DNA of 64,000 nt from DASXYG01 sp036502625 (lineage in GTDB: Bacteria; Actinomycetota; Actinomycetes; Streptosporangiales; Streptosporangiaceae): the NCBI GenBank assembly GCA_036502625.1, contig DASXYG010000098.1:41558-105557 (forward strand), written 5' to 3'. The notes beneath the pieces are model-generated. The model saw only the letters and a list, made by a program, of their open reading frames with translations, did no database searches and was not told the DNA's origin. The position numbers and the translations under genes were made by a program. Positions 7,498 through 16,009 of this stretch are shown piece after piece. Position 1 is the stretch's first letter; each line of letters starts with the position of its first letter.

Positions 7498-8508
7498 ATG
7501 GACAGTCCGCTGCTGAGCATTCCTGGCGCGGTGGCCGCCGATCCCCCTGATTCAGGGGTCCCCGCCCACTTCGGAGAGCCGTACGCCGAGCAACGCGCGC
7601 TCGTGAGTTCCGTGGGCCTGGTCGACCGGGGGAACCGGGGCGTCGTCACGATCTCCGGGCCCGACCGGCTGTCCTGGTTGCACGACCTCTCCAGCCAGCA
7701 CCTCAACGCCCTCCCGCCGCACACCGCGTCCGAGGCGCTGCTGCTCAGCGCGCAGGGCCGCGTCGAGCACCACATGTCCCTCGTCGACGACGGCACCACC
7801 GTGTGGGCCCACGTCGAGCCGGGCACGGCGGCGGAGCTGACCGCGTTCCTCGAGTCGATGCGGTTCATGCTGCGCGTCGAGCCGGCCGACGCCTCCGACG
7901 CGTACGCCGTGCTGACGCTCGGCGGGCCGGGCGCCGCCGCGCTGGTCCCCGAGGGCGTGATCGCCCGTACGACCGGGCCGTGGACCGACCTGTTCGTGCC
8001 ACGCGAGCGCTACACCGAGATCGCCGACGGCCTGGTCGCCGCCGGGGCGCGGCCGGCCGGCATGTGGGCGTACGAAGCGCTGCGCATCGCCGCGCACGTC
8101 CCGCGCCTGGGCGCCGACACCGACGAGCGCACGATCCCGCACGAGGTCGCCTGGATCGGCACCGCCGTCCACCTCGACAAGGGCTGCTACCGCGGCCAGG
8201 AGACCGTCGCCCGGGTGCACAACCTCGGCCGCCCGCCGCGGCGCCTGGTGATGCTGCACCTCGACGGCAGCGTCGACCGCCTGCCCGCGCCGGGCTCCGA
8301 CGTCCTGCTCGACGGCCGGCGCGTCGGCGCCGTGGGCTCGGCCCAGCGCCATTACGAGCTCGGCCCGATCGCGCTCGCGCTGGTCAAGCGGAACACCCCG
8401 GTCGAGGCGGAGCTGCTCGCCGACGGCGTGGCCGCCGCGCAGGAGGTCGTCGTCTCCCCCGACACCGGCGCGAACGTCCAGGTCGACCTGCGCCGCGCGC
8501 CCCGCTGA
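7498..8508 (+). CDS. ygfZ: YgfZ-type folate-binding protein
   Basis: YgfZ/IBA57 proteins use tetrahydrofolate and support Fe-S cluster enzymes such as MiaB. The 336-residue protein shows the aminomethyltransferase-like fold (LVDRGNRGVVTISGPDRLSWLHDL, GRVEHH) and the diagnostic KGCYRGQET motif with its conserved cysteine (about residue 230). A TAGCCT box that overlaps the previous stop codon ends 6 nt before the ATG, so it is probably leaderless. It converges with dtd, only 7 bp apart. Confidence 0.9.
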   Translation: MDSPLLSIPGAVAADPPDSGVPAHFGEPYAEQRALVSSVGLVDRGNRGVVTISGPDRLSWLHDLSSQHLNALPPHTASEALLLSAQGRVEHHMSLVDDGTTVWAHVEPGTAAELTAFLESMRFMLRVEPADASDAYAVLTLGGPGAAALVPEGVIARTTGPWTDLFVPRERYTEIADGLVAAGARPAGMWAYEALRIAAHVPRLGADTDERTIPHEVAWIGTAVHLDKGCYRGQETVARVHNLGRPPRRLVMLHLDGSVDRLPAPGSDVLLDGRRVGAVGSAQRHYELGPIALALVKRNTPVEAELLADGVAAAQEVVVSPDTGANVQVDLRRAPR

Positions 8509-8515
8509 GGGCGGC

Positions 8516-8941
8516 TCAGACCTCGACGACCAGCGTGACCGGCCCGTCATTGACGAGCGCGACTTTCATGTCGGCGCCGAAGACGCCGGTCTCCACGGGC
8601 AGGCCGCGCTCGCGCAGCGCCGCCGTGAACCGCTCCACCAGCGGCTCGGCCACCGGCCCCGGCGCGGCCGCCGACCACGTGGGGCGGCGGCCCTTTCGGG
8701 TGTCGCCGTACAACGTGAACTGGCTGATCGCGAGGATCGGGGCGCCGGTGTCGGCGCAGGACTTCTCGCCGTCGAGGATCCGCAGCTCGGCGACCTTCGC
8801 CGCGAGGCGGTCGGCCTGCGCGGCGGTGTCGTCGTGGGTGACGCCGACGAGGACGACCAGGCCGGGGCCGGTGATCGCGCCGACCGTGGCGCCGCCGACC
8901 GTGACCGACGCCTCGCTGACCCGCTGCACGACCGCTCGCAT
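8516..8941 (-). CDS. dtd: D-aminoacyl-tRNA deacylase
   Basis: Dtd hydrolyses D-amino acids wrongly attached to tRNA. The 141-residue protein begins MRAVVQRVSEASVTV and carries both signature motifs: ISQFTLYGDTRKGRRPTW (the SQFTL active-site loop) and NDGPVT near the C-terminus (the NXGPVT loop). Length and motifs are standard for the family. The ATG at 8941 is supported by a TAGGAT -10 box ending 7 nt upstream. Confidence 0.95.
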   Translation of the reverse strand: MRAVVQRVSEASVTVGGATVGAITGPGLVVLVGVTHDDTAAQADRLAAKVAELRILDGEKSCADTGAPILAISQFTLYGDTRKGRRPTWSAAAPGPVAEPLVERFTAALRERGLPVETGVFGADMKVALVNDGPVTLVVEV

Positions 8942-8948
8942 GGCCCCG

Positions 8949-8954
8949 ATCCTA
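8949..8954 (-). promoter_or_regulatory. Leaderless -10 box of dtd
   Basis: The minus strand reads TAGGAT, ending 7 nt before the ATG at 8941. It is divergent from the TACGGT box at 8976-8981 that serves the asparaginase gene. Confidence 0.45.
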
Positions 8955-8975
8955 GGGGCGGTACGGCACGTCACG

Positions 8976-8981
8976 TACGGT
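8976..8981 (+). promoter_or_regulatory. Leaderless -10 box of the asparaginase gene
   Basis: TACGGT ends 7 nt before the GTG at 8989. Confidence 0.4.
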
Positions 8982-8988
8982 CGGGGAC

Positions 8989-9930
8989 GTGGATGATCAG
9001 CCTGTGCTCATCGAGGTGGAACGCTCCGGGCTCGTCGAGTCGGTGCACCGGGGCGCGCTGTGCGCGCTGGGGCCCGACGGCGGGGTGACGCTGGCGCTCG
9101 GCGGCCCCGACGCGGTGATGTTCCCGCGGTCGTCGAACAAGCCGATGCAGGCGACCGCCATGGTGGAGTGCGGGCTCGCCCTGGAGGGCGCCGATCTCGC
9201 GCTGGCCGCCGCCAGCCACGCCGGCGAGGACTTCCACGTCGCGGGCGTACGCCGCATCCTCGACGGCGCCGGCCTGACCGAGGACGCGCTCCAGTGCCCC
9301 GCGGACCTCCCGCTCGACCCGGACACCGCGCACGCCCTGCTGCGCTCCGGCGGCACCGCCGACCGGATCCACATGAACTGCTCGGGCAAGCACGCCGCGA
9401 TGCTCGCCACGTGCGTGCTGCGCGGCTGGCCGACCGCTACCTACCTGGACCCCGGCCACCCGCTCCAGAAGGCCGCACGCGACACCGTGGAGCGGCTCAC
9501 CGGCGAGCCCGTGGCAGTCACCGCGGTCGACGGATGCGGCGCCCCGTTGTACGGCTTCTCGCTGCTCGGCCTGGCCCGCGCGTTCCGGGCCGTCGTGACG
9601 GCCGCGCCCGGCACACCCGAGCGGAAGATCGCCGACGCGATGCGCGCCCACCCCGCGTACATGTCCGGCACCCACCGGCTGGACAGGAAGCTGATGGACG
9701 CCGTGCCCGGCCTGCTGGTCAAGGGCGGCGCGGAGGCCGTACTGGCCTGCGCGCTGCCGGACGGCCGCGCCGCCGCCCTCAAGATCGCCGACGGCGGGCA
9801 GCGCGGTGTGCGGCCCGCCGCGGTGGCGCTGCTGCGCCGCATCGGCGTCACCGGCCTGGACGACCTGGCCGCCACCCCGGTGCTGGGCGGCGGCCTGCCG
9901 GTCGGCGAGGTGCGCGCGGTCCTGCCGTAA
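8989..9930 (+). CDS. Asparaginase, Rhizobium etli ReAV type
   Basis: This 313-residue protein belongs to the third (ReAV-like) class of L-asparaginases, unrelated to the E. coli types. The catalytic Ser/Lys tetrad motif is seen in RSSNKP, and the zinc-site residues in NCSGKHAAM (Cys and Lys) and DGCGAP (Cys), matching the Cys/Lys/Cys arrangement of ReAV. It would hydrolyse asparagine to aspartate and ammonia in the cytoplasm, as there is no signal peptide. The GTG start follows a leaderless -10 box. The DUF2207 gene converges 7 bp downstream. Confidence 0.85.
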   Translation: MDDQPVLIEVERSGLVESVHRGALCALGPDGGVTLALGGPDAVMFPRSSNKPMQATAMVECGLALEGADLALAAASHAGEDFHVAGVRRILDGAGLTEDALQCPADLPLDPDTAHALLRSGGTADRIHMNCSGKHAAMLATCVLRGWPTATYLDPGHPLQKAARDTVERLTGEPVAVTAVDGCGAPLYGFSLLGLARAFRAVVTAAPGTPERKIADAMRAHPAYMSGTHRLDRKLMDAVPGLLVKGGAEAVLACALPDGRAAALKIADGGQRGVRPAAVALLRRIGVTGLDDLAATPVLGGGLPVGEVRAVLP

Positions 9931-9937
9931 GCCGCCG

Positions 9938-11677
9938 CTACTTCATGCCGCGGAGCTGGCGGGCGCCGGAGATGGCGCCCGACGTGGTGATGACGAACGT
10001 CTGGAACGAGTCGCCGAAGTTGCTCATGTCCCACTCGGCGGGGCCGTGGTACCAGGCGAGGTTGTCCGTACGCGCGGTGACGTCGTCGCCGTGCGAGGCG
10101 AGGATGTCGTCCCACTGCTCGACGTTGTCGAACACCACGGCGTACGGCAGGTAGCGGGAGAACAGCTCCAGGCGGCGCGGCTCGGGGATGTTGTCGACGT
10201 CGTCGGCGCGGTAGAGGTACTCGCGGAAGCCGACCGTGTGCGCGAGGACGGTGGCGCCCTTCGCGGTCTTGGCCGGCATGTACTGCCCGCCGACGGCGAG
10301 CGCGGCGCCCGCGATGATCAGCGCGAGGCCGGCCAGGGCGTACGTCGAGTAGATCGCGAGCAGCACGGTGGCCACGATGCCGACGACGACCACTACGAGC
10401 CCGGTGGCCGTCCACCGGGTGCGCACGGAGTCGGGGCGGTGGGCGAACCAGCCCTGGCGGACGACGTCGCGGTACATCGCGTCGCGCACCCCGGCGAGCT
10501 TGTCGGAGAAGTCGCGGCGGCCGATCTCGGAGAGCTTCACCGAGTCGCGGTTCTCGAAGAGCGCGTCGAACAGCTTCCGTTCGTACGGCAGGAGGTCGGC
10601 GACCGGCGCGTGCTTGCGGACGAGCTTCCAGTCGACGCGGGCGGACCGGCCGTGCGGCATCTCCTCGATCAGGAGGTAGCCGCGTACGGCGAGGTCGACG
10701 ATGGTGGCGGTGACGTCGATCACGTCGGCCTGTTCGTCGAGCAGGGTGCCGACCTGGCCGGGGCGCACGCCGTTGGGCGGCGCGAACTGCAGGCCGTCGC
10801 CGTTGGCGCTGACGATCGGCGCGTGGTCGCCGGCCTCGGCCTTGGTGCGCACCGCGCGCTTGTCGCGGCCGTGGGCGTAGTAGAGCAGCGCGAACCCGCC
10901 GAGCAGCAGGATCAGCAGGACGACGAGCACCGTGACCGTGATGGGATTCACATCGAAGGCGCGGGCCAGCGACCACTGCGCCTTGAGGATCGGCTTGGCG
11001 TTGGTGGTGCCGGGCGGCAGGCCCACGGTGACCTTGAGCGTCTGCCCGGGGGCGAGATGGACCTGGCGGAACACCGCCGTGGTCATGGTGTGGTCCATGC
11101 TCGACTGGGTGCAGTAGATCGAGCTGTTGACCGCGCCGGCGGTGCAGGACGCGCTGCGCATCGCCGACGGCCCGGTGACCGAGACGACCGCGTTCGTGAC
11201 GGGGACGGTCCAGCCGCTGATGGCGTACCACTCGACCTGCTCGCCGCCGGAGATCGGCGTGACGGCGCCGGAGACCGTGTAGTCGAGCACGACCGTGTGC
11301 GTGCCGCTGATCTGCTTGCCCTTGCCGACGTTGACGACCGTGGCGTCGGCGTTCTTCGACACGGCGACGTCGGTGGGTCCGCCGTCGGGGCTGGTGGCCT
11401 TGGGGGTGCTCACCAGGAACTCGCGGTCGTACTGGTCGCTGTAGTCGAGGCGGTCGATGAGGGAGCGGCTCATTCCCGCGGTGGAGCCGCCGCCGAAGTT
11501 GTAGTCGACGGCCTCGCGCACGTGGAGCACGCCTTGGCGGTCGATGGTCAGTTTGATGTCGTCCTTGAGCACCGACCCGCCTGCTGCAGCCGACGCGGGC
11601 GCAGCCAGGACCGCACCGGCGGCACAAACCGCGGCGGTCAGGGCGATGAGGTTACGGACACGTCGTAGGCCCAGCAT
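9938..11677 (-). CDS. DUF2207 membrane protein
   Basis: The 579-residue protein has a signal peptide ending in APASAAAGG, then a large extracytoplasmic domain that opens IKLTIDRQGVLHVREAVDYNF, the usual start of DUF2207. A transmembrane helix follows (ITVTVLVVLLILLLGGFALLYYA), then a cytoplasmic region, two further adjacent transmembrane helices, and a C-terminal Gly/Phe/Ser tail (GDSFQTFV). The function of DUF2207 is unknown; the layout suggests an envelope sensor or assembly factor. The ATG at 11677 is at the head of the signal peptide. Confidence 0.8.
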   Translation of the reverse strand: MLGLRRVRNLIALTAAVCAAGAVLAAPASAAAGGSVLKDDIKLTIDRQGVLHVREAVDYNFGGGSTAGMSRSLIDRLDYSDQYDREFLVSTPKATSPDGGPTDVAVSKNADATVVNVGKGKQISGTHTVVLDYTVSGAVTPISGGEQVEWYAISGWTVPVTNAVVSVTGPSAMRSASCTAGAVNSSIYCTQSSMDHTMTTAVFRQVHLAPGQTLKVTVGLPPGTTNAKPILKAQWSLARAFDVNPITVTVLVVLLILLLGGFALLYYAHGRDKRAVRTKAEAGDHAPIVSANGDGLQFAPPNGVRPGQVGTLLDEQADVIDVTATIVDLAVRGYLLIEEMPHGRSARVDWKLVRKHAPVADLLPYERKLFDALFENRDSVKLSEIGRRDFSDKLAGVRDAMYRDVVRQGWFAHRPDSVRTRWTATGLVVVVVGIVATVLLAIYSTYALAGLALIIAGAALAVGGQYMPAKTAKGATVLAHTVGFREYLYRADDVDNIPEPRRLELFSRYLPYAVVFDNVEQWDDILASHGDDVTARTDNLAWYHGPAEWDMSNFGDSFQTFVITTSGAISGARQLRGMK

Positions 11678-11818
11678 GGCGGGCCACTCTATCGGGATCG
11701 GCGTGTCCGTGTGGTGGTGACCTTGCCGATTGGCCTTGCTTTGCCACCCTCCGTCGCGATCACCGCGGAGATGCCACAATCGGTGCGGCCGAAACGGGCG
11801 TAAAGGGAGGGAGGCGAC

Positions 11819-12997
11819 GTGGCCGGAAGTTGGGGACAGGGTGGGCCACCGCCGTCACCGTACGGGTCACCCGGGGTTCCACAGGGGCCGCCACGCAGGC
11901 CGCCGTACGGGCAGGGGCCGCCCGGCCCGCCGCCCGGCTACGGCCCGCCGCCGCGCCCGCCGGGCCCTCCTCCTGGGCCACCGCCGGGGCCGCCTCCGGG
12001 CCCGCGCGGCCCGTACGGACCGCAGCCGGGTCCGTACCGCCCGCCGCAGCCGCCGCCGGGCGGGCCGTACCAGTACGAGCCGCCGGTGCAGCGCCGCGGC
12101 AGGGGCGGCGCGATCGTCGCCGTCACCGGGCTGCTCGGCATCCTGGCGATCGCCGGCGTCGCGTTCTTCGTGATCTCGCAGTCGTCGGAGTCCGCCGAGG
12201 TGAAGCACCACTCGGCGGAGCCCACGGAAACCTCGTCCACATCCGGCCACCACAAGAGGCCGGGCGCCACGCAGCCGCAGGGCCGCGCCGCGGCGTACGA
12301 CAACCCGCTGTACAAGGTGCGCAAGCGCCCCGGCGTGCCCTGCCGCGCGCCGCGGCTGAACACCCACAGCGAGACGTCGATGAACCGCTTCCTGCGCAAG
12401 GTCAGCGACTGCCTGGACGAATCGTGGGCGCGGCAGTTCAAGGCGGCGAACATCCCGTTCAGCCCGCCGACGCGCGTCTACTGGACGCAGCCGGGAACCA
12501 GCCCGTGCGGCAGCTACCCCGCGCCGGGCGCCGCCGCGTTCTACTGCAGCTCCAACCACGCCATGTACATCGGGCTCAAGGACGTCGTGAAGAACTCCGG
12601 GGACGCGCCCGGCAGCTACTACAGCATCTATCTCAGCGTGCTCGCCCACGAGTACGGCCACCACGTCCAGCAGTCGGCGGGCATCCTGCAGTACGGCCAG
12701 AAGGCGGAGACCGCCTCGGGCAACACGGCCGGCCGCAACCAGATGTCGCGGCGCATCGAGCTCCAGGCGAACTGCTTCGACGGCGTCTACCTCAACTCCG
12801 TCGGCGCCACGCTCCCGATGACCTCCGTGCAGAAGCGGCTCGTCATGATCGACGCGTACAACCGCGGCGACCGCCCCCCGTATCCCCCGGACCACGGCTC
12901 GCGCAAGCACTTCCGCGGCTGGCTGGTGCGCGGGCTGGTGAGCGGCAGACCGGCGATGTGCAACACCTGGAGCGCGTCGTCGTCGAGCGTGAGTTAG
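11819..12997 (+). CDS. Membrane-anchored neutral zinc metallopeptidase
   Basis: The 392-residue protein begins with a Pro/Gly-rich tail of about 90 residues, followed by one transmembrane helix (about 97-119) and an extracytoplasmic peptidase domain of the YpfJ/KPN_02809 family. The zinc motif HEYGH is at residues 277-281, and the downstream RRIELQANCFDG segment supplies the expected third ligand region. Similar actinobacterial proteins are annotated as neutral zinc metallopeptidases without known substrates. The GTG start is preceded by a strong AAGGGAGGGAGG ribosome binding site. Proline-rich cytoplasmic tails recur in other membrane proteins of this window. Confidence 0.85.
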   Translation: MAGSWGQGGPPPSPYGSPGVPQGPPRRPPYGQGPPGPPPGYGPPPRPPGPPPGPPPGPPPGPRGPYGPQPGPYRPPQPPPGGPYQYEPPVQRRGRGGAIVAVTGLLGILAIAGVAFFVISQSSESAEVKHHSAEPTETSSTSGHHKRPGATQPQGRAAAYDNPLYKVRKRPGVPCRAPRLNTHSETSMNRFLRKVSDCLDESWARQFKAANIPFSPPTRVYWTQPGTSPCGSYPAPGAAAFYCSSNHAMYIGLKDVVKNSGDAPGSYYSIYLSVLAHEYGHHVQQSAGILQYGQKAETASGNTAGRNQMSRRIELQANCFDGVYLNSVGATLPMTSVQKRLVMIDAYNRGDRPPYPPDHGSRKHFRGWLVRGLVSGRPAMCNTWSASSSSVS

Positions 12998-13013
12998 CGC
13001 ACAGCTAGCGTTT

Positions 13014-13031
13014 CGCTTGCAATTGCAAGCG
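13014..13031. promoter_or_regulatory. Perfect 18-bp palindrome upstream of HTH gene
   Basis: CGCTTGCAATTGCAAGCG is a perfect inverted repeat lying 20 bp before the HTH gene. A CAGACT -10-like box (about 13040-13045) follows it, so a dimer bound here could control transcription. The simplest reading is an autoregulatory operator of the XRE protein encoded just downstream. Confidence 0.6.
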
Positions 13032-13051
13032 CGCTGACGCAGACTGGACGC

Positions 13052-13441
13052 ATGGCGACTCTGAAGGTGGGCTCGATCGGTGAGTACATCCGGGAGCAGC
13101 GCAAGCAGGCGAAGATCTCCGTACGCCAGCTCGCGCAGGCTGCCGGGGTGTCGAACCCGTATCTGAGCCAGATCGAGCGCGGGCTGCGGCGCCCGAGCGC
13201 GGAGATCCTCCAGCAGATCGCAAAGGGCCTGCGCATCTCCGCCGAGGCGCTCTACGTCCAGGCGGGGATCCTGGAGGACCGCGAGTCCGATTCCGACGTG
13301 CCCTCAGCGGTCGTCGGCGACCCGCATCTCAGCGAGCGGCAGAAGCAGGTCCTGATCGACATCTATGACTCGTTCCGCAAGGAGAACGCGGCGAACGAGG
13401 GTGACGAACCGACGAAAGTCAAGGATGGTGAGCGGGAATGA
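13052..13441 (+). CDS. XRE-family HTH regulator (Rv0474-like)
   Basis: The 129-residue protein has an N-terminal helix-turn-helix (VRQLAQAAGVSNPYLSQIERG, about 26-46) and a C-terminal helical segment (SERQKQVLIDIYDSFRKEN). The neighbours are an HbhA-like protein and DUF2516, the same order as M. tuberculosis Rv0474-Rv0475-Rv0476, so it corresponds to Rv0474. The stop overlaps the next start as ATGA, implying translational coupling to the HbhA-like gene. The perfect palindrome upstream is a likely binding site. Confidence 0.9.
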   Translation: MATLKVGSIGEYIREQRKQAKISVRQLAQAAGVSNPYLSQIERGLRRPSAEILQQIAKGLRISAEALYVQAGILEDRESDSDVPSAVVGDPHLSERQKQVLIDIYDSFRKENAANEGDEPTKVKDGERE

Positions 13442-13737
13442 CCCTCGCGACCGAAGTGAAGAAGTTCCGTGACAGCAAGGCGTACTACGCCGTGGCCGGC
13501 GCGGGCGACCTGGCCCGCGAGAAGCTGCGCGAGGTGCCGGGCCGGCTGCGCGACCTCCAGGAGAAGACCGACCCGAAGGACATCCCCGGCGTCGCGCTCT
13601 CCTACGCCACGCAGGCAGGCGCGAAGGCCTCGGAGCTGATCGACGAGCTCGCCGAGCGCGGCCGCGGCGTCGTCCGCCCCGAGGCGCCCGCCCCGGGTGA
13701 GCTCGAGGGCACGCCGACGAAGCCGAAGTCGGAGTAG
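13438..13737 (+). CDS. Short HbhA-like helical protein
   Basis: The 99-residue protein is almost entirely helical and charged (EVKKFRDSKAYYAVAGAGDLAREKL), resembling the N-terminal helical part of mycobacterial heparin-binding hemagglutinin HbhA, whose gene holds the same position (Rv0475). It lacks HbhA's long Lys/Ala/Pro heparin-binding tail, ending in a short PTKPKSE. An adhesin role is therefore not supported. The start overlaps the HTH gene stop by 4 bp and a terminator hairpin follows the stop. Confidence 0.75.
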   Translation: MTLATEVKKFRDSKAYYAVAGAGDLAREKLREVPGRLRDLQEKTDPKDIPGVALSYATQAGAKASELIDELAERGRGVVRPEAPAPGELEGTPTKPKSE

Positions 13738-13753
13738 CGGCCGTACGACACAA

Positions 13754-13795
13754 GCGCGCCTCCCGGACCTCTGCGTCCGGGGGGCGCGCCGTTTC
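13754..13795 (+). terminator. Rho-independent-type terminator after the HbhA-like gene
   Basis: A 15-bp stem with one G-T pair (13754-13768 with 13775-13789), a 6-nt loop and a short T run (GTTT) follow the HTH/HbhA-like pair. It separates that pair from the DUF2516 gene, which has its own -10 box. Confidence 0.65.
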
Positions 13796-13820
13796 ATCAG
13801 GTGCGGTGCGCGGCGTGCAG

Positions 13821-13826
13821 TAGTCT
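13821..13826 (+). promoter_or_regulatory. -10 box of the DUF2516 gene
   Basis: TAGTCT (TANNNT) lies between the terminator and the DUF2516 gene and would give a leader of about 35 nt containing the GGTGAGGAG ribosome binding site. Confidence 0.35.
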
Positions 13827-13869
13827 CGGGTGCCTCGAAGGCGATATGTCTCAGGTGAGGAGCCCGGTC

Positions 13870-14211
13870 GTGATCGTGATTCCGACGGACCCGCTCAGCT
13901 TGCTGTTCTGGATCCTTCAGGTCGCGGCGTTCGCCGTGGAGATCTGGGCCTTCGTCGACGCGCTGCGCCACTCCGACGGCGCCTACCGCGCGGCGGGCAA
14001 GCAGTCGAAGACCATCTGGCTGCTGATCCTGGGCGTCGCGATGGTCATCGGCCTGGGCAGCGCGGCCAACCGGCTGTCGCTGTTCTCGATCCTGCCGATC
14101 GCCGCGTTCATCGGCGCCGCCATCTACCTCGTGGACGTACGGCCGAAGGTGCGCGAGTTCCGCGGCAGCAGCGGCGGGTCGTCGTCGTCCGGCCCGTACG
14201 GCCCCTGGTAG
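13870..14211 (+). CDS. DUF2516 membrane protein (Rv0476-like)
   Basis: The roughly 113-residue protein has three hydrophobic segments: DPLSLLFWILQVAAFAVEIWAF, TIWLLILGVAMVIGL and LFSILPIAAFIGAAIYLV. A Ser/Gly-rich tail follows. It matches the DUF2516 family and its place after the HbhA-like gene matches Rv0476. I chose the GTG at 13870 because GGTGAGGAG sits 8-10 nt upstream; an in-frame ATG at 13846 would add 8 residues without a clear ribosome binding site. Function unknown. Confidence 0.75.
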   Translation: MIVIPTDPLSLLFWILQVAAFAVEIWAFVDALRHSDGAYRAAGKQSKTIWLLILGVAMVIGLGSAANRLSLFSILPIAAFIGAAIYLVDVRPKVREFRGSSGGSSSSGPYGPW

Positions 14212-14221
14212 GAGCCGGCGC

Positions 14222-14971
14222 TCAGCCGCCGGCCTTGTTCGGGTGGCTGACCTTCACCCCGGCCACCGGTTCGGTGAGGCCGAGCTTGCGCAGGTCGGCG
14301 ACCAACCGGTCGGCGAAGTAGCGGTGGCCCGCGGCGTTCGGGTGGGTGTTGTCCTTCAGGATGAAGCGCGGCGCGTTGCCGGTGCCGGAATCGCGGCTGC
14401 CGGTGACCCACTGCTCGGCCAGCGGGTCGATGAACGGCACGTTCTCCTGCGCGGCGGCGCTCTTCAGCGCGTCGCGGATGGACAGCACCTCCGTACGCGG
14501 CTCGCCGCTGCCCCACATGGGGCCCACCATCAGCAGGTGGGTGCGCGGCCACCGCTGGCGCATCTGGTTCACCAGCCGCGCCGCGCTGGTCTCCTCCAGC
14601 GACTGGGGGTACGGCCAGTCGTTGTGGCCGCCGACGATGACCGCCATGTCCGGCGCGGGGCGCCACGCGAGCTGCCGTTCGTAGAGCTGGCCGAACGTGT
14701 GGCCGTCGTGGCCGGGCGCCAGCAGGCCGGTGCCCGCCTGCCCGGCCACGATCACCTGCCAGCCGAGCCGCTGCGCGGTGAGCGCGGCGTACGTCTGGTC
14801 GCGCGTGGTGTCGCCGATTCCGGCGGTGTAGCTGTCGCCGAGGAACGCCACGACCGAGACGCGCTTGCCGGCGCCGCCGGGCTGGAGGCGCGCCGTGGAG
14901 TCGGCGGAGCAGCCGGTCAGCACGGTCGTGATCGAGAGGATGAGGGCGACGGCGGCGAGACGTACGTTCAC
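14222..14971 (-). CDS. SGNH/GDSL hydrolase lipoprotein
   Basis: The 249-residue protein is a lipoprotein (lipobox VLTGC, Cys21) of the SGNH hydrolase family. The catalytic blocks are visible: block I FLGDSYTAG with the nucleophilic Ser, block III GGHND with its Asn, and block V DNTHPN with the Asp-x-x-His pair. Such enzymes hydrolyse esters, often acyl or acetyl groups on lipids or glycans. The substrate cannot be inferred here. It converges with the DUF2516 gene 10 bp away. Confidence 0.85.
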   Translation of the reverse strand: MNVRLAAVALILSITTVLTGCSADSTARLQPGGAGKRVSVVAFLGDSYTAGIGDTTRDQTYAALTAQRLGWQVIVAGQAGTGLLAPGHDGHTFGQLYERQLAWRPAPDMAVIVGGHNDWPYPQSLEETSAARLVNQMRQRWPRTHLLMVGPMWGSGEPRTEVLSIRDALKSAAAQENVPFIDPLAEQWVTGSRDSGTGNAPRFILKDNTHPNAAGHRYFADRLVADLRKLGLTEPVAGVKVSHPNKAGG

Positions 14972-15100
14972 GAAGCCGACTTCCGCGGGTCACTCACCGG
15001 CGCACCATTTCATGTCGAGTTCACGTCGGGACAGCGAACGGAATTGTAGCGAGATCCGCCGGTCACCCGACGTTACGGCGCCCGCGGGGCGCGGCCGTGT

Positions 15101-16009
15101 CTAGAGCGGCACGCAGAGCAGCAGGACCGGCACGGTGAGCAGCGAGACCGCGGCGATCAGCGCGGTGAGCCTGGCCCGCGCGGGCAGCGACGGCGCGGGG
15201 CGCAGCAGCCGGTTGACCCGCAGGACGACCTCGCCGCCGCCGACGCCGAGCGCGCCGCAGGGTGTGCCGCCGCCGGCGGCGCCGATGCGCAGCAGCGCGG
15301 TGGCCAGCGGGCGGCGGGCGCCGCGCGCGGCACCGTCGTCGGCGCTCATCTCGACGAGCAGCCCGACCGAGCGCTCGGCGTCGCCGGCGACCTGCGAGCT
15401 GGGCAGCATGCGGCGCAGCGCGTTGAACGGGAGCAGCACGAGGTCGTGGCGCCAGCGCGCGTGGGTGCGCTCGTGCGCGAGGACGGCGGCCAGCTCCGCG
15501 TGGTCGAGCAGCCTGAGGGCGCCCGCGCTGACGACGACCTGGGCGCGTACGCCCGGCACGCAGTAGGCGGTGGCCGCCGGGTGGTCGACGATGAGCGCGC
15601 CGGGGACGTCCGGGTCGCCGTGGCCGACCAGCGCGAGCAGGGTGCGGTGTCGGCGGCGGGCGCGGATGACCTCGACACCGGCTGCGGCCACCATGAACAG
15701 CAGCACGCCGCCGAGCACCAGGCCGGCGATGGTCACGCCGAGGTGGAACCACCCGAGCTTCTGGACGGCGCGGTGGTGGGCGACGTCGATCAGGAGGTCG
15801 ATGCCGCCCCAGGCGACGCCCCGGCCGTACGGGCTCAGGCCGAAGCCGAGGAGGGTGCCGATCGCGGCGACGCCCCAGGAGAGGCCGATCGCCTGCCAGA
15901 GGAGGATCGCGGTGCGCGGGCCGCGCCACGGCCAGTCGGCGCCGGCGAGCTCGATCGCCGCGACGACACAGCCGAAGCAGACGACGGCGAGAAGGGCCGC
16001 GGCGAACAT
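15101..16009 (-). CDS. M56-family membrane metallopeptidase (BlaR1/MecR1-like)
   Basis: The 302-residue protein has at least four hydrophobic segments and a cytoplasmic-face zinc motif HERTH at residues 179-183, typical of peptidase family M56. It has no C-terminal penicillin-binding sensor domain, unlike BlaR1. Its start codon overlaps the stop of the BlaI-type gene by one base (16009), so the two form a translationally coupled pair. By analogy it would cleave or inactivate the BlaI-type repressor in response to an unknown envelope signal. Confidence 0.85.
   Translation of the reverse strand: MFAAALLAVVCFGCVVAAIELAGADWPWRGPRTAILLWQAIGLSWGVAAIGTLLGFGLSPYGRGVAWGGIDLLIDVAHHRAVQKLGWFHLGVTIAGLVLGGVLLFMVAAAGVEVIRARRRHRTLLALVGHGDPDVPGALIVDHPAATAYCVPGVRAQVVVSAGALRLLDHAELAAVLAHERTHARWRHDLVLLPFNALRRMLPSSQVAGDAERSVGLLVEMSADDGAARGARRPLATALLRIGAAGGGTPCGALGVGGGEVVLRVNRLLRPAPSLPARARLTALIAAVSLLTVPVLLLCVPL

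Noticed and set aside
9441..11627. 728-codon minus-strand frame covering the asparaginase and DUF2207 genes
   Set aside because: Arg/Pro-rich shadow frame overlapping two well-supported genes; no recognisable domain.
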